From the NCBI GenBank assembly GCA_000729835.1, contig JFHB01000118.1, positions 30,228 to 94,227 of the forward strand: a DNA stretch of 64,000 bases. The letters are read 5' to 3'. Positions 13,101 to 24,598 of the stretch are shown piece by piece; the first letter of the stretch is position 1; each line of letters starts with the position of its first letter. The stretch comes from Atkinsonella hypoxylon. Lineage: Eukaryota > Ascomycota > Sordariomycetes > Hypocreales > Clavicipitaceae. The notes below the pieces were generated by a model, which worked only from the letters and a program-made list of their open reading frames with translations, made no database searches and was not told where the DNA came from. The position numbers were made by a program, and so were the translations under genes.

Positions 13101-14350
13101 CTCTAAGAGCTATTAAATTCTTTTATAATTAAAATCTTAAGGCTTAGTTTATTAATAGTACTATAAGAGAAAGCTCCCTTTTGCGTAAAGTTACACTAGA
13201 ATTAAACGTTAAGAACTTTATCTTTATTTTAACTAAAATAGCTTATTCTTATAGATATTTCTATTATATACTTACTAATTATTAAGAGCGCTATAAAGCC
13301 CTTTTAATCTTATTCTTTAGTAAAGAAAACAGTACATTTTGCTTCTATTGCACTAATATATATCTTTAGATAGTTACTTTATTTAAGGAATATATCTACT
13401 TTCTATTTTACAGCTGCACCTCTCTTAAGGATATCTATAGCAGCTTATATAGCAATTATATCTAAAGTAGCTCTACTGCTGTAAGCTATAAGTAGTAATT
13501 TACAAAAGGTTATAGTAACTACAGCTAGATTTACTATAATACTCCTTTTATAACGTTCTAGAGTAAAGACTAAGTAGATTAACTATTTATTCTTTTAAGG
13601 CTCTAGAAGGTTCTTTATAAGGATCTTTCTCCCTTTATAGCAGTTAATATTTCTTACCTTTTCCCCTAAACATTAGAACTACTAGAATTTTACTAGAAGA
13701 TTAGGTGTAAATTACTTAAGTTAAAAGATAAAAAAAAAAAATAGAAAAAGAGTAAAGGCTAAGCAGCCTCTTTAGTTAAAATAGAATAGAACTATACTTA
13801 TTTTTAGTAGTTTTTAAAAACTTTTTATATATTCTATTTAATCTAGGTTTATAGTCTTAATTCTAATTAGCTTTAAATCTTTAAATAATCTTAATATACT
13901 ATTATTAAATCTTAGTTAGTCTTAAATATATAAATAAATAAACTTAACCTTCTTTCTCTCTAAAGCTAAAGATATAAAGACTATAGTATTAGCTTTTGCA
14001 AAAGCTATAATAAGTTATATATCTTAGTAAAGTTATAAATAAATTGCTAAGATTAAATAATATTGTTAATCTCCTTATAGCTTCTACGCTTTTCTTTAGG
14101 TATTATTAGTAAATAAACTTCTATTATATACTTTAGATAATATTATAGTAGAAGGTCTACTTTAGCGTTATTATCCTTAAAATTCTCTTTTTAGTACAGC
14201 TATAATATATAGTCCTTAGAAACTATTTAATCTAATATATTATACTAAGCATTAGTAGGTTGCAATTTATTAGTATTTTGCTTAAAGTCGCTAGTGTCTT
14301 TACTATACTAAGCAGTATATTATAGAGTATAGAGCTATTTATTAGTAGTA
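10172..14350. other. Post-pol segment of gypsy A copy 2, function unknown
   Basis: A 4.2-kb AT-rich segment lies between the integrase C-terminus and the 3' LTR. Part of it (10172 to about 11330) recurs inverted at 58417-59583, again next to a gypsy A LTR, so at least that part travels with the element. Translations in both directions give only stop-filled coding-like stretches that I cannot assign; 11290-12600 on the plus strand is the longest protein-like part. There is a short A run at about 13730-13741. It may be an extra gene of the element, or one or more older nested insertions. I see no RT, integrase or transposase motif that I trust. Confidence 0.5.
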
Positions 14351-14354
14351 AAAG

Positions 14355-17300
14355 TTTACTATTCCTCTAGATTAAGCTTAAACTTCTTAATATAATCCCT
14401 AGAAATAGTTTTATTAAGCACTATACTATCTAGAGTCTTTAAATAGTAAGTGCTAGTAACTTTTGCTTAGCTATACACTTTAAAAGAACTATTCTATTAT
14501 ATTACTAACTTCTTCTTTATTAATATATCTATAACCCTTTATATATTATATATAAGAACTAGATCTTTTAGAACTAATTAATCTTTCTCCTTTTGCAATA
14601 ATGCCTCTTAGTTCTAGTTTATTTAATTAGTTAAGTATTATCTAAATATAAAGACTTTTATATAAGCCTTTTAGATATCTACTTCCTTTTATTCTAGCAT
14701 TTTAACTCTTACTTTAAAGAGATTCTATATTATTATAACTTCTAACTAATTAATTAACCTCTAAGTAGGAAATTTAACTTCTAAAGAAAGAATAAGCTTC
14801 TAACTATAAATTAGGTAGAAAGTAGATTTACTGTATAACGCTTATATAGCTATATAGTTTACTAATAGTGCTTTATTTAGCAATTTAAACTACTTTCTAT
14901 TAAAACCTTCTATTTTTAAAAGAGTAAATATAAGCGTTTAATAACTAACTTTAATAGGTAAATTAGCTTTTAAATTATATATTAATATCTTAATCCCTTT
15001 AATTCTAATAGCTTTAACTACTTTTTTAAGATTTCTATATATTTCTAGCTCTCTATTAAAAACTAGAAATTAAAAGACTTTAAATTGTATAATTAGTTTT
15101 ATTAAGAACTTCTAAATAGCTATAATATTAGTATACTATATAGAGTGCGCTTCTATTTATTTAGTAAGGTTATATCTTACTTCTAGAAGGTACTTAAAAC
15201 TATAATTAAGTAGTATATATTAGGTATTAATGTATATCTTACTTATTAGGTTGCCTAAAGCTACTAGTATTAATAATTCTTTAGGCCTTTAAGGAGCAAA
15301 CTTTTAGTATACCTTACAATAAAAAATTATTACTTAAACTATATTTTAGAGTTCTTTCTAAAAGTACTTAATTCTAGCTGCTTAAAATATAACTTCTATA
15401 CCTTTATAACCTATTTACTTATATAAAGCCTTAACAATCTTCTTCTATTGCATTAGGTCTTTAATAACTAAAGTAAAACCCTTTATTATACTAGTTAGTC
15501 TCTTCTATAATAGGCCTTTATCTAAGAAGTATTACTTAGCACTTATATAAAGTTACTTATACTTACTTTTATCTAGATTAAATAGTCTTTATAACGTTAA
15601 AAGGAAATCTATAATTTATTAAGTTCTAGAAGTATAGTATACTTTATTATATAGCTAAATCTTATTAATGTTAAGCTGTAAGTTAATAAAATCTTTAATG
15701 TTCCCTTTAGCTACTTAATTTAATACATTAAAAGGCCTATCTTCTTTATATAATAAAGCATTAGCTATCTTATTCTTTTCTCTTAGAATATACTTAGCTA
15801 TAAAATTAAATAGTATAATATAACTAATCTATTGCGTAATAAGTGCGCCTAGAACATTATTAATAGCGCTATTAAGCTAATATATAAGCACCTAAGAATT
15901 AGTCTTTAGAGTAAAAGGAACTCTATAGAGATAAATTTATAGCCTTCTTAATGTATAAATAATAGCTCTATATTTCTACTTTATTCTATTATACTTAATT
16001 TCTAAATTACTTTAATATCTACTTTTATATTATATAGAGTGTTATTATCTATTAACAATTTACATTAAAACTGCTCTTTATCCTTTTAAGCTTATATTAA
16101 CTATTAATATAATTTCTTTAGCGCTTAAGCTAAGATTAATTGTTATAAGAACTAGTGTAGTTATTATTATATACTTAAGAACCTCTATAGCGTTCTTCTA
16201 GTTTAGTTCTTAAGTTTACTTAATACTCTTCTTAAGTAAGATTATAAAAGGCTTAGCTTTTATAGAGTAATACTATACCTAAATATAATAATAGCCTATA
16301 AACTTAAGAAAGAATCTAACCTTAAAAATATTCTTATACTCTATTTACTCTAAAATCTTTATTACCTTTACTTCTAAAGGTTTTTTTCTATTAGTGCTAT
16401 ATATAAATTTAATAATCTCTATAGTCTTTTAGTATAGCTTTAATTTTACAGTAAATATAGTGTAACTAGCTAGCTTAATATTAATAAGAACTTTATTAAT
16501 ATTAATTAAATATTTTATAATATATCTTTATATATTAAGTAATACTTTCTCTTTATTATATATAGTAGTAAAGCCTTTTACTATAATATTATCTAAGAAA
16601 GGCTTATAAGTGTAAGGAATTAGGTTAAAAAGAATTCTCTCTACTATTTAAATAAATTAAGCAATAGAATTAGTTACTCCTTAAGGAAGTATATAAAGTT
16701 ATAGAAGCTCTATTACTATTAAAATTATTATTAAGTCTCTACTTTCCTCTATAAGTAGTACCTAGTTATAGCTTAACAGCAAATTAATAACTAAAAGTAT
16801 TTTATATACTCTAAATTCTTCGCTAAAAGCCTTTACTCCTTCTAGAATATAGGCATTCTATATTGTAATCTTATTATAGGCTATTGTAAATAGCACTAGC
16901 TATATCCCTTTATCCTTCTTTATTACTAAAAAGTAAGGGTTTCTATAAGATCTATAGCTCTTTTCTAATAATCTATACTAAAGTTTCTTTTTTAATAAAT
17001 TAACTAGTCTCCTTTATAGGCTAATAGGTATTAGTATTAACTTTACCTTCTAAGCTCTATAAGCAATAGTATAGATAACTTAAGGTAGTATAACTAAGGG
17101 ATTAATCTTTCTACACTCTAATAAGTTTTACGCTAATACTGCCTTTTAGTTATAGAGAATTTCCTTAAAAATATTAACTTCTTCTACTATTAAATACTTT
17201 TATACTTATTTAACTATTTAATCTAAATACTCTTTTATTATTTAAAATCCTTAGGGCTTTTTACTAAATCTTTCTATAATATATTTAGTATATTTTCTTA

Positions 17301-18900
17301 ATTTATTTAAGTATACTTTTACCTCTTTTTACTTCTTCTATTTCTACTTAAGGTCTCTATTAGGCGTAAACCTATCTAAAAGAATATTATCTCTTAGTAG
17401 AATTTTATTAGCTTTTTACTTATATAATATATTTACCTTTAGATTAATTAGTTATAATTACCTTAAGGGCTAAATCTTCTCTATAGCCTCTTTAAGTTAG
17501 CTTCTATACTAGTTAGCTATTCCCTTTATTATAAAGTTAATAATAGCTATACCTTTATCCTTTATTATAAGCACTAGCTCTTTATTGTTATTTAACTTAG
17601 CTTTAAGACTCTCTTTAACTATTTAATTATAAACTAAATCCTTAGATAACTTATTAATTAGGATTAAATTAACGCTAGTAGCTATTGCTTTATCTATTAT
17701 AGTCTTCTATTTAACACTTCTAGTAACCCTTAAGACTAATATAATATTACTAAAATAGTACTTTAAGAGGAGTTTGCCTCCTTTATTACTATACTTAAAG
17801 GTAACTTTAGCTATATATATAAAAGGCATTTTAAGGATTAATTATATATATAAAGACTTTAGCGCAATATAAAAGCAAATTAGCGTTTAAACGTTTCTAA
17901 GGTATAGCTTTATTATTACCTCTTTTAATATTATAAGCTTATACAATATAAAAGATATAGTAGTAATCTTTTGCTTTATTAGAGTTATTTTTAAATTAAG
18001 CTCTTTAATAAGGTTCTTAGTAATAATATTCCTTTATAAACTACAATCTATAAGACTATTAATAAGTAAAGAGTTTAGGCTTCTAAGTTATACTTAAAGG
18101 TAAAGTAAGTTCTATAAATAGCTTATAATTACTTTTAGCTTTAGAATACTATTTAATCCTTTAATATAAAGTGCATTTACCTATAGGTTTACAATAAACT
18201 TCTTCTCTTTAATATAATTTTCTATACATTCTTATATAATATTCTATAAATCCTTCTAGATACTATTAAGCAGCTATCTTATGCATTTATTAGTAATATC
18301 TTCTTTATTGTCTTCTGCTGCCTCTTTAACTATAGTAAATATTATCTTAATAATATTAATTAATTAATCCTTTTGCTTCTTAACTCTTTACCTCTTCCTT
18401 AGAATAAAATATAGAGGTATAACTTTAGCACTTATTCTATTAATATAATAGACTTTATTAACACTATTTACTTACATTAAGTATTTATTCTTTATTGCTT
18501 TTATAAGTATAGGTATTAGTTAGTATAGGTCTTATAAGCTAACTTTAATCTTTTTCTAAAAAATATCTTTAAATAATTATATAAGAAGCTATACTTTTAT
18601 ATCTATAGAGCTATCTTCCTTAGCTTTTTTTCCTTTTCTTTTTACTTAGTCTTCTAAAGCTTCTTCTTGCTTAATAGAGTGTTATATCTTTATAGTATAG
18701 ACTCTAAAGAGCTAGGCTATAATTCTCTCCTTAATTAGTATATAAAGAGTTCTTTTAGGTCTATATTTCTTTATCTTAAACGTTAAAGTTACTATAGTAC
18801 TATTAGTAGGGTTTCTCTTAAGAATAGCTTCTAGTAGAATATATATTAGGTAATAATTAGAGATATTAATCTTATTAAAGATTTAATCTAATATCTCTCT
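14355..18900 (-). pseudogene. pol: Relict pol of gypsy A copy 2
   Basis: Complete in layout: protease region, RT with its catalytic box at about 16573-16596 (FLDN in place of FLDD), RNase H, the integrase zinc region near 15400-15500, and the integrase core below 15260. The integrase C-terminus is missing from copy 1 and visible here. It reads as segments like STYYLKTLD and then KKFKLNLEE near 14360-14450, typical of the end of fungal gypsy integrases. The frame is broken throughout by TAA/TAG. Copy 1 and copy 2 share many but not all mutations. Confidence 0.8.
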
Positions 18901-18924
18901 CTCTTTCTTACTAAGCTTTTAATA

Positions 18925-20325
18925 GTTTAACGTTTTTCTACTAAATTCCTTAACTTAAGGACAATACTATCTTATAATATAGTAGTTAAAATAATTAACC
19001 TAAAACACTATAAGCCTATAAAGATAACTTTCTATATTAAGGAAGCTTTATATAAGAATAGATAGCATTAAATTATTTAATTCTACTATTAAGATACTTA
19101 CTCTTTAATTATACTTTATAAAGCTAATCTTATTGTTATACTAGTAAAACTAGCATTAATCTATATAATAACCTTTCTTACTATAGTAATAGTAGTAATG
19201 CTGCTTTATACAGCTTCTAGTTGTATAGGTCTTAAAGCTTTAAGCATTATTATATATATTAATAGCGTTAATATATATATTCTACCTTTCCTTCTTCTTC
19301 TTCCTAAATTTCTCTTTAAAAAGCTTTATAATATCTATCTTTAAAACTACTTACTTTATAAGTATAATCTTTATATCTTTAAACTTCTAGGTTAAATTAT
19401 CTATTTAATCTTTTACTTCTAAAATAAGCTATATAATTTCCTTAGCTTTATAACTAAAATTACTTATACTATAATACTTAAGACTTCTTCTACCTAGAGA
19501 TATATAAAGGTAGTCTTTTCTATTATTATAAAGTCTAAAATTATAGTCTTTTAGCTTTATTCTAGCTTATATATACTAGCTAAGCTGCTCTAATAACTCT
19601 CTATAGAGTATTATAATAAACTTAGCTCTAGTAACTTTTATTTAATCTATAAAGCTAGTAAGTATAGTATCTAGTAAGGCCTTATAAATATAATTAAACT
19701 AAGAGGTTATACTACACTATATATAGAGCTTAGCGCTAATTATAGCAGCTTAATGTTCTTAAAGCTAATAGAGAGTGTTCTTTATAGTCCTTAAATAGTT
19801 TCTCTTTAAGTCTTTAAGCTTTTTATTAGCTTACTTCTTTTAATCCTAAGAAGTAGCTTTATACTAAAGTAAAAGCTACTCTTTAGCTTTTTTTTAATTA
19901 TATAAGGTATAAATAACCTTTATATATTTATAGATTAATAGGTTAATATAATAAATAAATATCTTCTATTAGTTTTCCTTTAGAATAAATAAGGTCTTTA
20001 TCTTTAGCTTAAAGCTAGTTAAGTAATTAAGAATATTTTCTCCCTTAAATTAGTATATATTAAACTTCTTATTAAAAGTAGCCTAAGCTTATTACTTTTT
20101 AATAGCTTTATCTATAGCTTTAGTAAGAGCTTTATAAGGTATAGCTATAGCGCTACTAGTACTAGCCTTTTTATCTTAAGTATTTAATTCTATTGTAACC
20201 TTAGGTTTTAAAATAGCTTTTTTAGAAGATTTACTAGATTAGCTAGAGCTAGTATTAGCTACTTTAGATATAAAGCTTATGCTTTTCTTTAAGAAATATA
20301 GAATACTAAACTTATATAAATAACT
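18925..20325 (-). pseudogene. gag: Relict gag of gypsy A copy 2
   Basis: Collinear with the gag relict of copy 1 and equally degraded. The zinc-knuckle remnant falls near 19155-19205. A capsid-like stretch follows on the minus strand from about 20200. The leader between 20325 and the 5' LTR at 20949 is AT-rich and shows no coding pattern I can support. Limits are approximate. Confidence 0.62.
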
Positions 20326-20948
20326 AGTAAAATAGCTTAATATAGAAGGTAGGTATAAAAAGAACAATTAATCTTACTTAGTAGGAAGAGTATACTATAT
20401 ATAATTCTCTATATTAGCTGTACTTTTAATGCTCTTACTTTCTACTTCTATAGTTATATAAGCTCTTAACGCTAAAATATAAAGGCTAAGAAGTTAATTA
20501 CTAATAACAGTAAATATAAAGATAACTACTAAGATAAGAATAAAAGAGAAATTTTTCTCTATAATTAAATAATTATAATGTTTAAAGGACCTAAAAACTT
20601 CCTTTTTGCTGTATTAAGGCTATCTTAGCTGTAGGTAATATAGAGGTTAAATAGGCTAGCTAGTATTTATAATATAGTAACTATCTTTAACTAAGCCTAG
20701 CTCTTCTTAGCTTAAAAAAGCTATAGAAATTTTCTTTCTCTCTTAATTAAATAATCCCTTATAATATAGAGCTTTTATCTCTATAATTTTCTTCTTTCTT
20801 ATATTAGCAATATTTAAGCTAAAGTGCTCTTTTATCTTTAAACGCTTAGCAGCTTTTTCTTCTTTCTTTCTAGATCTCTATAAAAAACCTTTTAATTATA
20901 TAATACGCTTTAATTAGAATAAGTCCTTAGTAAAGCCTCTATTTTTAT

Positions 20949-21432
20949 TAACTTAAAACTAAACCCTTAAATAACTATATAGCCTACACTAAAGTAGGTA
21001 ATAATATAGTATATATTAAGATTAAAGAGAATTAGTAAAGAGTAAGATATTTAACAATATATACTATTAAATAATAGTAGGTAAGAAGATTAAATAGTTA
21101 GAAAAGGCAGAAATAAAATATTAATTGCAGCTTAGAAGCTATATATATATAAAAGGAGCTAAATATACTAAAGAGTTAGGGAAAGTGTTACTAGCAGCAA
21201 AGTAATGTCTCTTAAACGTTAAGTGTTGTAAATTAAAGCAGGCTAAAAGATATTAATTAATTAAAAGAGCAAAAAGCCCAAAAAGAATCAGCAGAAGCTA
21301 CTTATGCGCTTGCTTGCTTGCTTAAACTATCTAGATGTCCAGGCGATGCGCACTCTTATAGAGAAAATCTGTATGTAGCATCCCTTGCAAAGCTAATATA
21401 AGAGCGCAAGGGGGTAACCCCGCCGCGACACA
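20949..21432 (-). repeat. 5' LTR of gypsy A copy 2 (484 bp)
   Basis: The same length as the copy 1 LTR. Its outer end (21330-21432) keeps the GC-rich terminus, with CCCCGCCGCGACACA on the plus strand. The inner end at 20949 is AT-converted. The flank after 21432 reads ATAAC, a possible target duplication. Confidence 0.85.
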
Positions 21433-22020
21433 ATAACTAATAGATTACTAAAGATAAGCTTAAAGTTAACGCTTCTAAAATTATAAATAAATATCTATAG
21501 AAACACTCTATAAATTAGGAAAAAGAGTATTAGCGTTGTTAGAAGGGTAATATAGCCTACTAGAAAACCTAAATTAGCTAGCGGAAGCCTACTACTAACT
21601 CTTTTCCTTATAAGTCTTAATTTCCTTTATTATACAATAAATTGTTTAAATCTCTTAGTATCTCTTTCCTTATTTCCTTATTTATTATTATTAGAACTAT
21701 TAAAATTAACCTATATTACAGAATTACAGAAGATTAGGAAGAAAATACCTATAAATCTATATACTATTGTTTTAACCTACTTTTCTCTATAAATTTACCT
21801 TTACTTTTGCGAATTTTTACGCTTTCTATTATATAACCTTTTCTTTATACCTTTATATATTATAAAATCTTTATAAATTTATTAATACTATTATAGCTAT
21901 TGCTCTTTCTATCCCTTTAGGCTGTTATTTAGCTACTTTTAACAGTTAAACACTAGAATACTACACTAAGGGCAACAGACTGCCTATAGAGCAAATTCCT
22001 ATAGCCTATAGAACTAACTA
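21433..22020. other. Unassigned AT-rich stretch
   Basis: This lies between the gypsy A 5' LTR and the unknown relict gene. I see no recognisable protein motif, LTR or tandem repeat. It may hold the upstream region of the relict at 22021-23805. Confidence 0.5.
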
Positions 22021-23805
22021 GCCTCTATAGAGCTACTTCTAGCTCTTTCTATCCCTTCTATAGAAAATCTATTACTATTATTCTTTTCTTTTAGTAGTTT
22101 AGAATTATTAATTCTAGTAAACCTAAATAGCCTATTCTAAAAAAGGAACAACAACAATAACTACACTTAAGCTATAATACTACTACTATTTAAACCTAAA
22201 GAAGAATATATTGCTTCTAATGTATATATTAATTACAATAATAGTTTTAACGCTAAAAGTAAAGGTTTTAAGTTTAAGGAGTAGAAATATAACTATAAAG
22301 GTAATATAGTAGCTATAGAGCTAGATAATATTAAAACTTATCTTATATTACTTAATTTCTACTGCCTATATAGCACTTTTAGTAGGCCTAGAAGTGCTAA
22401 AGGCACCCTAAAAGTTAATAAGTTTATCTTTAGCACTATTTCTATAGAAATTAAAGATAACATTAATATTACTAATGTAGAGCCTATTATAGAAGACTAT
22501 AGTTAGTATTGCTACACTAATAGAGCTAAAGAAAAGGTATAGAATATAGAAAATGCTATTTACGCTTATGCCTATAAATTTGCCCTTAAAGGCAGTATAA
22601 TAGATAAAACTAGCATTAAGGTCTCTAAAGACAATATATATTACTTACTCTAGTAGAATACAGTAATATATATCTTTAGAATTTACAATAACTATAAAGT
22701 AAAGCGCTAGAACTAGCAATATAAAGGTAAAGATACTAAGGCGTCTATAGGTAACACTAAAGTAGCTAGAAGAGATAAGATATAGGTAAAAGCAGCAGCT
22801 ACTGCATACTACAGTAGCAATATAGTAAAAAGAGGTAAAGAAACTATTACTATAGATTTATTTACTAGTTTACTGTTATAGGCAGTGTTACTTACTATTT
22901 ACTTCTTTAATAAATTTAGTAAGATTAACAGCACTATTATAGGTGCCTTAGCTAGCATTAGCTGCATAAACTTACTCTTTATTCTATTAGCTAAGGTGTA
23001 GTTCTAGACCTAGTGTAATAGTCTCCTTTAGGAAAAGTGTAAATCTAACGCTAAGGAAATAATTAAAGCCTACCTTAAGGACACTTCTATAGGTAGCAAC
23101 GCTATATAGAAGCAACTTAACCTCTATATTACTAAAATTAATAAGTTAAATAAAAAGATTAACTAGGTTAAAATAGAGGCTAAAGGAGGTTTATTTAATA
23201 AGCAATTTAATAAATTATAGACTGCTATCTACAGTATATATAACTAACTAAATAGCATAAGTTAATTTAATAAAGGTGTTAATAATATTATTAATAAAAA
23301 CAAAACCCTACTAAAGGTTGCTAGTAATATTAATATACTGTAGGCAGAAAATAGATGCCTATAATATAAAATTAACTACATTTATATAGACTTCTTAGAA
23401 CGCTTAATTAACTAGTTTATTGCTGTATAAAGCCTCTTTAGTAATAGATTTAGCACTATTTAATGTAGAAAAAGTGCTTAGTTTATACTAATTAATCTAT
23501 CTTTAATGCGTTTCTCTCTATTAATTCTATAAAAGATACCTTCTACAGTAAAGCTAACGCTAATTAAGGTAAAAACGCTAACTAAGAGGCTAGCTGTAGG
23601 TAAACTAGTAGAAATACCTGCTAAGCGTAAAACTAGTGCCTCTTAGGTAAAACTCTCTCTAAAGCTGCTAGAAACGTTCTCTAGCTTTACTTTCTAGAGA
23701 GAGCTAACAGCTTACTATAACTAACTAACAATTTACTGCTATTAAGGATGCCTAGGGATTAGAATAAGCTGTATATATATAGAGAAATGCCCTAGAGGGA
23801 TCTAA
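22021..23805 (+). pseudogene. Unidentified RIP-mutated gene of about 600 codons
   Basis: One plus-strand frame stays protein-like for about 1.8 kb. It is interrupted by roughly thirty stops, all TAA or TAG and none TGA, mostly where Gln would fit. I saw no frameshift. The N-terminal part is Pro/Ser/Leu-rich. A middle part has segments such as FSRPRSAKGTLKVNKFIF (about 22380). Two hydrophobic stretches, perhaps membrane segments, lie near 22857-22915 and 22939-23000. A Lys/Asn/Ile-rich, possibly coiled-coil region follows at about 23030-23400. I see no zinc knuckle, RT, integrase or transposase motif. It may be the gag of a retroelement such as the copia-2 relict downstream, or a captured or duplicated host gene. 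Product unknown. Confidence 0.55.
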
Positions 23806-24598
23806 CAGAAAATTAGCTTTAAGATAGATTAATTTTTAATACTTTTAATACTACGTAGAACAATCTTGCATAAAGAATGTACTATATAGATTTAACAAAT
23901 TAGCTTTATTATATAAGATTAATTTATAGGATTTAACATTATTTAGGATAATTTTGCGCAACTTTACTTGTATATAGGTTATAGAACGAGCTTTAACGCT
24001 CTATTAGGTTTAAGGAAATCTATTAATTTAATATATAGATTTAATAATTACTAGATTATAAGTGTAATTTAGGTATTGTAAGTGTACAGGGAAAAATGCA
24101 TAAATGTAGCAACCTATACTGTAGATTGCACTATAACAACAATAACGTATGCTTGCGTAATAAAACAACAACTACCTTTTTGTGCCTTTTATAGCAACTA
24201 GATTAACAAGTTATTTAGTTTAATCTAACATACCTTCTAACAACTAACAGTTAATTTTTTAGAACAGCTAAAACAGCCGATCTTTTTTGTAGAGGCAGCA
24301 CTTATTACAGGATAATTCTACAGACCTATAGGTCACTAGTGCACGTAACTGCAATTATATATAAGTAGTTAGAAGCAACACTTAGGTAGTTAGATTAAAC
24401 AATCAACAATTATTCACTAGAACACTATTATTAGATGCTCCTTACAGAAGCTATTACGACTCAGCCTACGATTTATTGCATAACCTGTTGAATCCAACAT
24501 CCCACCGTTGCATCCGACAAACCCACGTCGGATTCCACCGTAACACCTAAAAGCAGAAAGCACAAGACATCTAGAATGCGTTAAAAGAATGCTGGATT
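23806..24598. other. Intergenic stretch with a little-mutated island at 24420-24560
   Basis: Mostly AT-rich with no coding pattern. From about 24420 to 24560 the base composition changes: CpG, CpA and TpG persist. There is a perfect 7-bp inverted repeat, ATCCGAC (24512-24518) and GTCGGAT (24527-24533), with an 8-base loop. Copia-2 integrase homology starts just after, so the 5' truncation point of copia-2 lies near here. Confidence 0.5.

Larger units (their letters stand above)
9684..21432 (-). mobile_element. Gypsy A copy 2, LTR retrotransposon with both LTRs (11.7 kb)
   Basis: A minus-strand element with its 5' LTR at 20949-21432, gag (about 18925-20325), pol (about 14355-18900), an extra 4.2-kb segment (10172-14350) and its 3' LTR at 9684-10171. 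That the left LTR belongs to this element is supported by copy 3 (58417-60066), where the same final 1.1 kb is also joined to an LTR. It is also supported by RIP polarity, since the inner half of each LTR is the more mutated. Candidate target duplications are imperfect (ATAAT at 9679-9683, ATAAC at 21433-21437; one C-to-T difference). A total of 11.7 kb is long for a fungal gypsy, so an old nested insertion after pol is possible. Confidence 0.75.

Noticed and set aside
13725..13760. Poly-A run as the tail of a LINE insertion
   Set aside because: Only about 12 A in very AT-rich DNA, with no RT upstream and no target duplication seen.
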